Below are positions 15,250-24,441 of a DNA stretch of 64,000 bases, piece by piece. The stretch's first letter is position 1, and each line of letters opens with the position of its first letter. The translations under genes were made by a program, and so were the position numbers. Source of the stretch: Pontibacter sp. HSC-14F20 (lineage in GTDB: Bacteria > Bacteroidota > Bacteroidia > Cytophagales > Hymenobacteraceae); NCBI RefSeq assembly GCF_019599265.1, contig NZ_JAHZTC010000004.1, forward strand, positions 124,001 through 188,000. The letters run 5' to 3'. Below the pieces are notes generated by a model that was not told the DNA's origin, did not search any database, and worked only from the letters and a program-made list of their open reading frames with translations.

Positions 15250-17580
15250 TTAGTTTTTTACTTCAACTTTCGCTCTTCTTTTACCGTCTTTCTTCTGGAC
15301 TTTCACTGATTTCTTACCAGCAGCCAGCTCAGCTTCTGCTTGTTCAACGGCAGCATTCAGCAGTTCAGTTGCGTTGTCTGCAGTTGCGGCGGCAGGCGTT
15401 GCACTAGTTTCGGCAGGGCCTGGGCTGTTCGTGTTAACGATCGTCATCTCGTTGATCAGGTTGGAAGCACCAGCGTACTTGTCCACCATAAACAGCACGT
15501 AGTTGGCGCTCACGTTGATGCAACGCTTGTAATCCGGGTCGTATACCAGGTCACCTGTCATGGCTTCCCAGTTACCGTCGAATGCCAGACCGATCAGCTC
15601 ACCGTTACCGTTGATCACCGGAGAACCAGAGTTACCGCCCGTGATGTCGTTGTCAGTGATGAAGTTCACGATCAGCTCGCCGTCTTTGTTGGCGTAGCGA
15701 CCATAGTCCTTCGCTTCGTACAGTTGCTTCAGTTTGGCCGGCACGATAAATTCCTCGTTGCTTGGGTCTTCCTTCTGCATCACACCTTCCAAGGTCGTGA
15801 TCACATCATAGGTCACACCGTCAGATGGTTTGTAGTTGGTTACAGAACCGTAGCTCAGGCGGATAGTCGAGTTCGCATCCGGGTAGTATACCTTGTCCGG
15901 ATTCATCTCACGCAGACCGGCGGTATACAGGCGGTTGGCACGGGCCAGTTTCGCGCTGCTCTCAGCCAGTTTAGGAGAGATGTTCTGCTGGTATTGCTCG
16001 ATGATAGAGTTCACTAAAGCAAAGGCAGGGTCGTTGGCCAGCTGCTTCTGCGTCGGGTTGTTCAGGAACTTCTCCGTCTTCTGCTTGTTTACCACAAAAG
16101 AGTTGCCGTACACATAGTCAGCCAGTTTGTTGAAATCGCCTTTGTATTTAGCTACCAGTTTCTTGAAAGCCTCCGGCTGCTGGTCTTTGGCAATGTCTTC
16201 GTGGTAAGACTTCATCAGGGCAGCAAACACTTTCTTGTCTGCCGGCATGTGGTAGTCTTTGAAGAAAGTCTCTGCCACTGGTTTCAGGGCTTCGGCGGCC
16301 TTCTTGGCAGCTTCGGCGTTACCAGCTTTCAGGGTATTGTTGAGAGTTGACATACGATAAGCGAAAAGGAGTGCTTCCGTGCCCAGTACCGCTTCGTTCA
16401 GGTATACGTTAGCCAGGTTATACTTCTCAATCTCAGCATAGGCTTCGTTCATGTCGTTAAGCGACGAGCCATAAAGGGCTTTGCGCTCCGCGTTGGCATC
16501 AGCCCAGGCCTGGAATTTCTTCTCGTCTGCCTGCTTGCCTTCAACCGTTTTCATGCGCTTGATACCAGCATTCTGGCCGATAGAGTATTTGTAATAGTTA
16601 GCAGTAGAGGCATGTTTGGAGGCGTACTGAATGCGCACGGCATCGCTCTTGTCCATCTCTTCTTTCCAGATGCCAAGCTTTTTCTCGCGCAGCTTAATGC
16701 GGGATTCGTTCAGTTGATTCACGTCGAGTTTCAGGCCTTCGGAAGTCATGAAACGCTTGGTGCGACCCGGGAAGCCGAATACCATTGCGAAGTCGTCCTG
16801 CTCCACACCACCAATGTTGATAGGCAGGTGGTGCTTTGGCTTGTAAGGAACGTTGTTGGCAGCGTAGTCAGCTGGTTTGCCGTCCGGCGCCATGTATACG
16901 CGGAACATCGAGAAGTCGCCAGTGTGACGTGGCCACATCCAGTTGTCGGTGTCGCCACCAAATTTCCCTACGGCAGAAGGAGGCGTGCCTACCAGGCGAA
17001 CATCTGTAAAGCGCTCGTAAACAAACAGGTAGTACTCGTTTCCGTTGAAGAAGTCGCGTACATAGGTCACATACTGACCGTTGTCGCTGGCTTCTTTGGC
17101 AATGGCCTGCGCACGCTGCGAAGCAAGTTGCAGACGCTCTTTTTCTGGCATGTTGTTGTCAATGCCTTCCAGCACTTTGCCGGTCACATCGTCCATACGC
17201 ACCAGGATGTCCACGAACAGACCTTCGTTTGGAAGTTCCTGCTTGCGGTCCATGGCCCAGAAGCCGTTGGTCAGGTAATCTTTCTCAGGAGTAGAGTGCG
17301 ACTGAATCTGGCCGTAACCGCAGTGGTGGTTTGTCAGCAAGAGACCTTCGGCAGAAATGAACTCACCCGTGCAGAAGCCGCCAAACTGTACGATGGCGTC
17401 TTTCAGGCTGGAGTTGTTCACGTTGTAGATTTCTTCGGCAGTCAGCTGCAGGCCTTTTTTCTGCATATCAGCGTGGTTGAGGCGCTTGATCAGCATCGGC
17501 AGCCACATACCTTCGTCGGCTTTTGCGAAGGGAACGCAAAGCGAGACTAAAAGAAGGAGTGAAAGGATTCTTTTTAACAT
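15250..17580 (-). CDS. S46-family dipeptidyl peptidase, DPP7-like
   Basis: A 776-residue exported serine peptidase. Signal peptide ends near PFAKA (residue 21), then DEGMWLP. Catalytic motifs: TNHHCGYG with His85/86, PRHTGDFSMFR with Asp222, and TGGNSGSPV with Ser651. The residue 18 positions after the Ser is Gly (LAFDGNWEA); in characterised S46 enzymes Gly here goes with DPP7-type preference for hydrophobic P1 residues and Arg with acidic-specific DPP11. Family members act in the periplasm, cutting dipeptides from oligopeptides. An extra ~75-residue Ala/Glu/Lys-rich tail follows the domain. A -7 box lies upstream. Confidence 0.92.
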   Translation of the reverse strand: MLKRILSLLLLVSLCVPFAKADEGMWLPMLIKRLNHADMQKKGLQLTAEEIYNVNNSSLKDAIVQFGGFCTGEFISAEGLLLTNHHCGYGQIQSHSTPEKDYLTNGFWAMDRKQELPNEGLFVDILVRMDDVTGKVLEGIDNNMPEKERLQLASQRAQAIAKEASDNGQYVTYVRDFFNGNEYYLFVYERFTDVRLVGTPPSAVGKFGGDTDNWMWPRHTGDFSMFRVYMAPDGKPADYAANNVPYKPKHHLPINIGGVEQDDFAMVFGFPGRTKRFMTSEGLKLDVNQLNESRIKLREKKLGIWKEEMDKSDAVRIQYASKHASTANYYKYSIGQNAGIKRMKTVEGKQADEKKFQAWADANAERKALYGSSLNDMNEAYAEIEKYNLANVYLNEAVLGTEALLFAYRMSTLNNTLKAGNAEAAKKAAEALKPVAETFFKDYHMPADKKVFAALMKSYHEDIAKDQQPEAFKKLVAKYKGDFNKLADYVYGNSFVVNKQKTEKFLNNPTQKQLANDPAFALVNSIIEQYQQNISPKLAESSAKLARANRLYTAGLREMNPDKVYYPDANSTIRLSYGSVTNYKPSDGVTYDVITTLEGVMQKEDPSNEEFIVPAKLKQLYEAKDYGRYANKDGELIVNFITDNDITGGNSGSPVINGNGELIGLAFDGNWEAMTGDLVYDPDYKRCINVSANYVLFMVDKYAGASNLINEMTIVNTNSPGPAETSATPAAATADNATELLNAAVEQAEAELAAGKKSVKVQKKDGKRRAKVEVKN

Positions 17581-17610
17581 GAAATTTTGTTAAGATTAGT
17601 TAAACTGTGA

Positions 17611-17618
17611 CAAATTTA
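17611..17618 (-). promoter_or_regulatory. Bacteroidota -7 box (TAAATTTG) of the S46 peptidase gene
   Basis: The minus strand reads TAAATTTG, matching TAnnTTTG, 31 bp before the start codon at 17580. The -33 element is poor (TTA at the right distance rather than TTG). Confidence 0.45.
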
Positions 17619-17677
17619 CCTAAAAATTGCGTTTCCTAACAGTTGTTCGGTAAATTAAAACGCAGCTAAATCGTACC

Positions 17678-17899
17678 ATGACCTGGCTTTTCAAAAAACT
17701 ACTGCTCGCACTTCTCTGGGTATACCGCAACATGATATCCCCCCTGAAGCCCGCCACCTGCCGCTATACCCCTTCCTGCTCGACCTACGCTGTGGGAGCT
17801 GTGAACAAATACGGCCCTTTTAAAGGTGGCTGGATGGCGCTGAAACGGATCGGCCGCTGCCACCCCTGGGGCGGAAGCGGCTATGACCCGGTTCCGTAG
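17678..17899 (+). CDS. yidD: YidD membrane protein insertion efficiency factor
   Basis: A 73-residue protein with the YidD signature: [20 protein letters not shown], then Y-A followed by [17 protein letters not shown] and GYDPVP at the C-terminus. The N-terminal amphipathic helix ([13 protein letters not shown]) associates with the inner membrane. YidD helps YidC insert membrane proteins. In many bacteria it lies with rnpA and yidC; here it is separate, between the S46 peptidase and the TonB receptor operon. Confidence 0.95.
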   Translation: MTWLFKKLLLALLWVYRNMISPLKPATCRYTPSCSTYAVGAVNKYGPFKGGWMALKRIGRCHPWGGSGYDPVP

Positions 17900-17902
17900 C
17901 TT

Positions 17903-19933
17903 CTAAAACCCCACGCTCAGCTGCACAAACACATTTCTGCCAGGGCGGGCAATGCGGCCCCAGTCAAGGTGCTCGCGGTAGTGCACATCAAAAATGTTTT
18001 CTATACCTGCATTCAGCTGCCATACCTTCTTTTCTGTTTCTTTCTGATAACCGGCGCGCAAGTGCCAGAGCATAAAGGCCTCAGTTGGCTGCTCTCGGAA
18101 GCTTTCGCTGTTGCGGTTCTGGGCGGCGGCCAGTTCGGTTTCGCCCTGTACCCAAAGGTAATCTCCAAAGTATTTTCTAAGTGAAGTGATGTTGCGCAAA
18201 GGCGGCATCATCGGGAGTGGCTCGCCGTCGGCGTTGCTGCCGTAGCTATACCTTAGAGTACTCACGAGCTGGGTATAACCGGTGATGTTGTACACGGCAC
18301 TGGCTTCGGCGCCGGCTAACAGGGCGTAAGGAGTGTTGTAGTAGATCTTCACACCACGGGCTCCGATGGTCATGGCACTGAGTTCCGGGTTGTAGGCACC
18401 TACAATGTAATCCTGCACGCGGGAGGCATAGGCGGTGGTTTGCAGGCGCAGGCGCGGCTCCTGCCACGAGAGGGTGAACTCGCCCTGTACGCTTTTTTCA
18501 GGTTTCAAATTCGGGTTGCCCACATAATCAAAGCCGTCGAACTGGCTGAACAGGTAAAAACCATAGAGCTCACTGGCAGTTGGGGTACGGCCGTTGAAGC
18601 CACCAGACAGCGAAGCTTTCAGCTTTTTGTAAACCATACGACTGGCCTGTAGCGACACTGAAGGTATAAGGAACTGGCGAGCCGTGCTCTCATAACCGAA
18701 CACGGACAGCTGGTTTCGGCCTTCGCCGGTAGTCACTGCAAAATCAGACATATTTACGCGGCTGTTGAGCTGCAGCTGGGTTTTATCGCTCACCTGGAAA
18801 CTATATTGCGCTGCTATACCTGACTGCAACTGGCGGTTGTCGGGCCATGTGAGCATGTACATAGGCGTCTGTCCTTCCTGGTACATCGTCATGGAGGCAG
18901 TTAGATAAGAGGCAGAGGCATCGGCACGGACGGTGAGTTGCTGTTGGTGACCGGGGGCAGTGGTACCTTCAATATACATACCCGAAGTACGGCTTAGACC
19001 AGGCATATCCATGCGGATGGGCAGGTCGGGGCGGGCGCTGTCATCCATGTAGTGGGCGATGCGGTTGGCGTAGAGACGGGCTTCCACACGGCTCCAGCGG
19101 CGTTCGCTGTTATCGCGCACCAGACTCACCGAGCCGATGCGGGCATTAGCCTGTCCTACGTCCATCGGTAAGGCAGGGTAGCCGATTTTCCAGCCGTCGT
19201 CGGCTATGAAATCGGCTTTAAGCACAAGATCATCCTGTAGCAAAAACTTACCGCTGAGAGCGTAGTTGGCCTTTTCGTACTGCGAGTAGAGCACTTTTTC
19301 GCCACGACCGTTGCGGTAGTTCTGGCTTTTGCGGTAAGTGCCTGATGCACGCAGTCCCCAAGTTGGCGCGGCATAGCTCAGCCGCAGACCGCCCATCATG
19401 GCATTGGCCGCCGACTGGTAGCCGCTACTCACCGAACCGGAAAGTTTACGCTCGTCGGCAAAGTCTGCTTCGGCCAGTTTCATATCGAGGCTACCACCGA
19501 TGGCCGCGCCCTGCATAGAGCTGGCACCTGTTGTCTGCACTTCAATACGCTGCAAATTGAGCGGCTCGATGTAGATAGTGGCCGGGTCCATTTTGTCGGT
19601 GCAGGCACCTTGAATGCGCATGCCATCCAGCGTCACGCTCACCTGTCCGCCGCTGTAGGCCCGTATAGTAGGCTCCATGCCGTAACTGCCGCGGCGGATG
19701 AAAGACAGCTCAGGCATGCGCGACATCAGTTCTTCGGTAGTGGCTGCCTGGTTGGCGTTATAGAAATTCTGCAAATGCTGCTGATGATCGTGGCGTTTGG
19801 TGACCACAGCTACTTCCTGCAGCACGATGGTGCGCACCGAGTCGGCAGGTATAGGCTTTTGTTGGGCAAGTACGGGCGATGCGACCAGCGCAAGGGCACC
19901 GAGTAGGAGAGGCATTTTCATTTCCTTCACCAT
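17903..19933 (-). CDS. TonB-dependent outer-membrane receptor
   Basis: A 676-residue receptor. Signal peptide ends near VLAQ (residue 24). A plug domain follows (VAVVTKRHDH, RRGSYGMEPTIRAYSGGQVS, VTLDGMRIQGACTDKMDP) and then a 22-strand-type barrel that ends in Phe (VQLSVGF). There is no carboxypeptidase-like N-terminal domain and no SusD partner, which fits a metal or small cofactor rather than a glycan. It is the last gene of a minus-strand operon with a lipoprotein and a small Cys-containing membrane protein; this trio and the Met/His-rich lipoprotein suggest copper or a related metal (inference). Confidence 0.9.
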   Translation of the reverse strand: MVKEMKMPLLLGALALVASPVLAQQKPIPADSVRTIVLQEVAVVTKRHDHQQHLQNFYNANQAATTEELMSRMPELSFIRRGSYGMEPTIRAYSGGQVSVTLDGMRIQGACTDKMDPATIYIEPLNLQRIEVQTTGASSMQGAAIGGSLDMKLAEADFADERKLSGSVSSGYQSAANAMMGGLRLSYAAPTWGLRASGTYRKSQNYRNGRGEKVLYSQYEKANYALSGKFLLQDDLVLKADFIADDGWKIGYPALPMDVGQANARIGSVSLVRDNSERRWSRVEARLYANRIAHYMDDSARPDLPIRMDMPGLSRTSGMYIEGTTAPGHQQQLTVRADASASYLTASMTMYQEGQTPMYMLTWPDNRQLQSGIAAQYSFQVSDKTQLQLNSRVNMSDFAVTTGEGRNQLSVFGYESTARQFLIPSVSLQASRMVYKKLKASLSGGFNGRTPTASELYGFYLFSQFDGFDYVGNPNLKPEKSVQGEFTLSWQEPRLRLQTTAYASRVQDYIVGAYNPELSAMTIGARGVKIYYNTPYALLAGAEASAVYNITGYTQLVSTLRYSYGSNADGEPLPMMPPLRNITSLRKYFGDYLWVQGETELAAAQNRNSESFREQPTEAFMLWHLRAGYQKETEKKVWQLNAGIENIFDVHYREHLDWGRIARPGRNVFVQLSVGF

Positions 19934-19994
19934 TAAGAATTGTAAGATGGGCGCTGGTGTTTAAGTGCTATACCTGAGCACCAGCGCCCTTTAA

Positions 19995-20801
19995 CTAAAA
20001 GTTGACTTCGAAATGCAGCTCACCGGCTTCTCCGCTGGCGTCGCTGAGTGTCAGATGCAGGTGCCACAGGCCCGTCATGGTAAAGTTGACTTTGCCTTTG
20101 TAGTGTCCGCTGCTTGTGTGGGTCGGGTTCACGTTATTGGGGGAACCATGATCCATGGTTGGCATTTCGGGCTCAAGCGCTAAAGTAAGGTTGGTTACGG
20201 CCGGGAAATCCATCATTCCGATTGCTTTATAAACAGCAACCTCCAGATCATTCACACCTACTTTGGGCTGCTGTGGCTGCAGATAAGCCACAAAGTATTT
20301 GGCTCCGTCGGTTTTGGAGACGAACGATTTGAGGCGGCTGGTGGTAGGCTCTTTGATGGTAACAGGAGTCGTAAAGGTGCCGGTCTCACCGTTGACCTGT
20401 ACCTGCACACCCAGCGTCCAGGAGCCCATTTCACCGGATGGCATCGTGAACACCACGGCTCCCGGAAAGTAACCATCCACAGCCTGCCCGGAGCTTGGGT
20501 TTTCGATAGGTGAGGCGTGCTGCTTCATACCCATGTCCATCATCGGCTGGAAGCTGATAGCTGCCTGCTCAATACGCTTGCCGGAAGCGTCGAAAAGGGC
20601 GATGTAAATGGGGTTGTAGCCAGTTGTCAGCTCCTCGTTACTGTAGATTTCTATTTTGATGTCGGTTCCGGCGGCCTCGCCTTCGGCTATTTTCTGATAA
20701 GCGAAAGTCGGAGTTGGCGTGTCGTCATCTTTGTCGCAGCCGGTACTAAAAACAGTGATAAGAGAAAGAACCCATAGTGTGAGCCAGGTATATTTTTTCA
20801 T
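19995..20801 (-). CDS. YtkA-like lipoprotein with Met/His-rich segments
   Basis: A 268-residue lipoprotein: lipobox near FSTGC, Cys22, followed by DKDDDTPTP. Two immunoglobulin-like halves each end in a strand such as GSWTLGVQVQV and GLWHLHLTLSD, typical of YtkA/FixH-like domains. Met/His clusters (PMMDMGMKQHAS and PEMPTMDHGS) resemble copper-binding sites of periplasmic chaperones. It is 61 bp upstream of the TonB receptor gene on the same strand. Probably a surface or periplasmic partner of the receptor; the ligand is not proven. Confidence 0.75.
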   Translation of the reverse strand: MKKYTWLTLWVLSLITVFSTGCDKDDDTPTPTFAYQKIAEGEAAGTDIKIEIYSNEELTTGYNPIYIALFDASGKRIEQAAISFQPMMDMGMKQHASPIENPSSGQAVDGYFPGAVVFTMPSGEMGSWTLGVQVQVNGETGTFTTPVTIKEPTTSRLKSFVSKTDGAKYFVAYLQPQQPKVGVNDLEVAVYKAIGMMDFPAVTNLTLALEPEMPTMDHGSPNNVNPTHTSSGHYKGKVNFTMTGLWHLHLTLSDASGEAGELHFEVNF

Positions 20802-21005
20802 GGTAATAGGTCTTAAAATGCCTGTGTCAGGCTAAAATTCAAGTATAAGTTTTTTTGGTGTGCGATGTGATATGCACGCAAGGGAGCCGTTGGCACATGT
20901 ATAGGTGCTTTTGTCGGCAACGAATTCAAAATTGAAGGCGCAGGGTATAGCGGCACCATTCCTTAGCGGTGACGCAAAACAGTGAACCTGGTTAAGAAGA
21001 TGGAC

Positions 21006-21377
21006 TTATACCTGCGGTGGGTGAAAACAGGCGGGACGGTAGGAGTTGCGGTAGGAGCTTTCCTGAAAAGTGCCGTACCCGGTTTGGACCGGAGACACAG
21101 CAACCATTTTATCAAGCTTAAATAAAGAAGCCGTGAAAGGACTGATTTCCAGTTTGAGTGTAAGGCCAGTGGCGTTGCTCTCCGGCGTGTCGGCTTTCTG
21201 AAGTTGCTTTTTGAGGTAACATTTGCCTTCGCACTCGAGTTGGGGCTTGTCTTTGTTCTCGCAAAGCACGGCCGCAATGTAGGCTTTGTTAGCAAAATAA
21301 GACGAGAAGACGATCCCCTGGTACATTACCTGGAGTGTCATCAGGGTTAACAATATGGCTGCTATATACCTTCTCAT
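21006..21377 (-). CDS. Small membrane-anchored protein with CENK...CEGKCYL motif
   Basis: A 123-residue protein with one N-terminal hydrophobic segment (IAAILLTLMTLQVMYQG) and three cysteines in CENKDKPQLECEGKCYLKKQ (about residues 38-58). Proteins with this Cys pattern recur in Bacteroidota next to TonB receptors and YtkA-like lipoproteins, as here, where it heads the operon. The cysteines may bind metal or form a disulfide in the periplasm. No function has been assigned as far as I know. Confidence 0.65.
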   Translation of the reverse strand: MRRYIAAILLTLMTLQVMYQGIVFSSYFANKAYIAAVLCENKDKPQLECEGKCYLKKQLQKADTPESNATGLTLKLEISPFTASLFKLDKMVAVSPVQTGYGTFQESSYRNSYRPACFHPPQV

Positions 21378-21503
21378 CTCAAATACAAAGGTATAACAGG
21401 ATTGATTCTCAGAAAATGATTTAAGTCACAAGTTTAACCGGCAAATGTCAGTAAAGAGCCGGATGTTGCTTTGTGTCGGCAGCTAGAAAGGGCAGGCTAT
21501 ACC

Positions 21504-22088
21504 TTATTTTAGTTGCAGATATTTCACCATCTGCTTTACCATTGTTTCGGCTGTGCTGGCGTAGTCTTCCTCATACTTTTTCAGGAGCTCCTCGCGACCA
21601 GGCTTTTCTCCTTTGGCCTGTTTCTCCCACAGTACCGAAAGCGAAGCGTAAGGGGGGAGCACCATGCCCACCGCATTATAAAAGTTGCTGAGGTTGGCAA
21701 TAATATGCTGCGCTCCGTCCGAGTCGCCTGTAATGACAATGCCGCCCACTTTGCCCTCAAGCTTCGATTTCTTACCTGCCAGAATTTCGTCATGGATTTC
21801 ATCGAGCCGCTCAATTACCCGCTGTATTTCCGACGACTGATTGTTCCACCAAATCGGAGTAGCGAACACCACTATGTCAGCTGCAAGCACCTGTTTTAAA
21901 ATGGCGGGCCATTCGTCGCCTTCGCCCATGCTGCTGTAGGTGCCTGCCAGAATATTGTGCTCCACCAGTTTGACGATGCTGCAGTCGATGTCCTGCTTTT
22001 TGAAATAGCCCGCCAGAAATTCAGACAGAACCTCTGTATTAGACAGCCCTTCTTTTTTGAGTGTGCCGAGTAGAATGATCGCTTTCAT
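21504..22088 (-). CDS. Flavodoxin-fold NAD(P)H-dependent oxidoreductase
   Basis: A 194-residue flavoprotein-type protein. LGTLKKEGLSNTEVL near residues 7-21 is the FMN phosphate-binding loop; FATPIWWNNQSSEIQRVIER is the loop that stacks on the flavin; VGGIVITGDSDGAQ is the second flavin-contact segment. Such enzymes reduce quinones, azo dyes or nitro compounds, and some are multimeric iron-sulfur-free flavodoxins. Stand-alone gene; substrate unknown. Confidence 0.85.
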   Translation of the reverse strand: MKAIILLGTLKKEGLSNTEVLSEFLAGYFKKQDIDCSIVKLVEHNILAGTYSSMGEGDEWPAILKQVLAADIVVFATPIWWNNQSSEIQRVIERLDEIHDEILAGKKSKLEGKVGGIVITGDSDGAQHIIANLSNFYNAVGMVLPPYASLSVLWEKQAKGEKPGREELLKKYEEDYASTAETMVKQMVKYLQLK

Positions 22089-22148
22089 ACTCTACTTACT
22101 CTAATCAGTTGCAGGGGGTTATTTGAGTTGGGGTAGTAGATTAGAAAT

Positions 22149-22310
22149 TCATCGGCTTTCCTGTAGAAACTTAACTGCGGCCTCTAACTTCGTATCCTTC
22201 CCGAGTTGAATGTCTTTGAGATTAGGCTGAACTGAAATATCAGGCTGTATACCTACGCCATGGTAGGGGCTGCCGTCCCGATTCTGCACTCTCATACCTG
22301 TCCAGACAGC
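22149..22310 (-). pseudogene. S41 peptidase (C-terminal processing protease) C-terminal remnant
   Basis: The minus strand encodes 53 codons ending in TGA at 22149-22151. The peptide contains TGMRVQNRDGSPYHGVGIQP, then D and later LEAAVKFLQ, which is the C-terminal end of S41 peptidases (tail after the catalytic Lys, with the GVGIxPD motif). The codon immediately upstream is a stop (22311-22313) and no catalytic domain is found, so this is a decayed leftover. Confidence 0.65.
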
Positions 22311-22423
22311 TTACAACTGCCCTGCCTCAGAAGTCGCAAAAAAACAGGGAGAGGGCTAAAAGAGCAAAGGGCTTTAAGTTCATTTTTAAGGTATAAGGGT
22401 TGTGTCAGCGTATAGCAATCAGA

Positions 22424-22855
22424 CTAGAAAATCAGGTCGAATATTTTCTGTTCTTTGCTTTTGGTAAATCCTGCTTTCAGGTAAAATTTGTGGGCGTTGG
22501 TTCGTGTTGTGTTGCAGCGTACCCTGATTTTTTGAACTGCAAAACAGCTAGCCCATACCTTTACTCTGGCAATCAGCTGTTGCCCTATACCTTGCCTTCG
22601 AAAGCTTTCGTCTATAACCAGTCCTCCAATCTCCACAAAGGGCTCCGATTCCAGCCGGAAGGTATAGAAACCATGAATCCAGCCGATAATCTGTTGTTCT
22701 GCCATTGCTACAAAGCCACAATGATCTTCCCGGGCTAGCATCTGTTCCGTCCGATCCCGCATTTCCTCAACGGTCACGCTGTAGCCGAACTGGTGTGACA
22801 GCGCTGCCAAGGCTGCGGCATCCGCCAAAATGATTTTTCTGAATGTGAGTTGCAT
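22424..22855 (-). CDS. GNAT-family N-acetyltransferase
   Basis: A 143-residue GNAT protein. The acetyl-CoA pyrophosphate loop is RRQGIGQQL (R/Q-x-x-G-x-G/A), preceded by the strand VEIGGLVIDES. The N-terminal region (AAALAALSHQFGYSVT) and the end (NAHKFYLKAGF) are typical. Members transfer an acetyl group to amines of small molecules or proteins; the substrate cannot be predicted. Confidence 0.88.
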   Translation of the reverse strand: MQLTFRKIILADAAALAALSHQFGYSVTVEEMRDRTEQMLAREDHCGFVAMAEQQIIGWIHGFYTFRLESEPFVEIGGLVIDESFRRQGIGQQLIARVKVWASCFAVQKIRVRCNTTRTNAHKFYLKAGFTKSKEQKIFDLIF

Positions 22856-22972
22856 AGGTATAGCGATGGGTTTGAGAAGCTGTGGTGTTGGTCAACTAAA
22901 TGGGCATGCTATACCTTGCTGACCCACGAAGCGCTACTTCAGTTGCATCGGACAAATCAACTAGCGTTCTTT

Positions 22973-24394
22973 TTACTTCATTACCCCTTTCATCCATGTG
23001 CTAATGGTCTCCAACGCTACAGGTGCCATGGTTTCCTCTATAGTCCCGTACTCGTGCACCTGGCCAGTGTCGGCGGTCTGGAAAATGTGGTTGAGGCCGG
23101 GCAGTTCTTTGATGGTATAGCGCTTGTTACCGGCGGCTTTCAGGGCTTTTTCGGTGGCAACGAGGTTGGCGGCGGCGGGTACCTGCAGGTCTTTGCTGCC
23201 GTTCAGGGCGAGCACGGGCATTTTAAGCTGCTGCAGGGCAGGGGCAGGGTCGTAAGCCAGAAAATAGCGCATCCAGGGTGTCATGATCTGAGCGACAACG
23301 GCGTTTTCAGCCTGGGGTGATAACATAATCGCTAGCTGCTTGTCTTTATCGGTCAGGCTAGCTCTGGCTTCTTGCTCCAATGCCCGTATTTTTTGGGAGG
23401 CTTCAAACATCTCGGTATTTGAGGCAGCTACTTCGAACTGGGCGCGGCGCAGTTTCAGGTACTTTTGCAGTTCGTCTGCCTGGAGCTGTGACTTTAGGAT
23501 AGCTTCGTTCTGCGACACCAGCAAATCAACACCTGGTCCGGCACTACCCGCCATAAGCACCACAAAAGCTACATCTTTGTTCGTGGCGGCCACGCTGCTC
23601 GCTATCAGGGCGCCCTCACTTATGCCCAGCAAGCCAATCTTTTCAAGGTTCACTGCCTGGTGCGTTTTCAGGTAGGTATAGGCTGCTTGCGCATCTGACA
23701 CAAAATCCTGCGTCGTAGCCATGGTAGCATTGCCACCTGACTTACCGGCACCGCGGTCGTCGAGGCGCAGTACGGCAAAGCCCTGGCGGGTGAGGTGGTC
23801 AGCCAGCACTAGAAAAGGCTTGTGTTCCAGCAGGGTCATATCGCGGTCTTGTTTGCCGGAGCCGGTAAAGAGAATAACAGCCGGGTGTTTACCCTTGCCA
23901 GTAGGTATAGAGAGTGTTCCTGCCAGTGTTATACCTGCTGCCTTGTTCTCCACGGTTACTTCCTGCTCCTGGTAGGGGTATGGCGGTACGGGCATCTGCG
24001 GACGACGGACAACAGGCACTTCACCTTTGGTGAGGGCAAGCGGGAAAGACATGCCGCTCTGCTTCCAGCTGCCGTTTATGGTTCCGGTGCCTGTTAGTTT
24101 GCCAGCGAATGCGATGCCGCCTGCCGGTATGCGCAGGTATAAGCTGTCTTGTTTGAGCCCGGCTTCAGGTATAGCCATGCCTTTTACGGACTGCCCCGGG
24201 ATGTCCATGGTAGCCGCCAGTTCACCGCTCTCGCTGCTGCTCAGTCTGAAAACAAGGGTGACTCTGGTACCGGGGGCTTCTAACGTGCCATGCCACGGGC
24301 CATACACTTGTGCTGGTACTATCTGTATCTGTTGCGCCACGGCGGCTACGGTGCTGAAGAGGATTAGGCAAAGCGATAAAAAGAGGCGTATCAT
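22973..24394 (-). CDS. Exported alpha/beta hydrolase with N-terminal beta domain
   Basis: A 473-residue secreted hydrolase. Signal peptide ends near VAAVAQQ (residue 21). Residues 30-130 are a beta-rich domain (YGPWHGTLEAPGTRVTLVFR) common before this hydrolase type. The catalytic domain has the nucleophile elbow GISEGA, an acid in LNGSKDLQVP and a His in LPGLNHIFQ. The oxyanion region is FTGSGKQDRD. Likely a serine esterase or peptidase acting in the periplasm; substrate unknown. Confidence 0.85.
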   Translation of the reverse strand: MIRLFLSLCLILFSTVAAVAQQIQIVPAQVYGPWHGTLEAPGTRVTLVFRLSSSESGELAATMDIPGQSVKGMAIPEAGLKQDSLYLRIPAGGIAFAGKLTGTGTINGSWKQSGMSFPLALTKGEVPVVRRPQMPVPPYPYQEQEVTVENKAAGITLAGTLSIPTGKGKHPAVILFTGSGKQDRDMTLLEHKPFLVLADHLTRQGFAVLRLDDRGAGKSGGNATMATTQDFVSDAQAAYTYLKTHQAVNLEKIGLLGISEGALIASSVAATNKDVAFVVLMAGSAGPGVDLLVSQNEAILKSQLQADELQKYLKLRRAQFEVAASNTEMFEASQKIRALEQEARASLTDKDKQLAIMLSPQAENAVVAQIMTPWMRYFLAYDPAPALQQLKMPVLALNGSKDLQVPAAANLVATEKALKAAGNKRYTIKELPGLNHIFQTADTGQVHEYGTIEETMAPVALETISTWMKGVMK

Positions 24395-24441
24395 ATTAGT
24401 AGCTCAATGGGTTTTGCGAAAGATTATACCTGTCTGTGTTC

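Noticed and set aside
16612..17550. 312-codon open frame opposite the S46 peptidase
   Set aside because: Antisense shadow of a gene with all catalytic residues; no signal or domain of its own.
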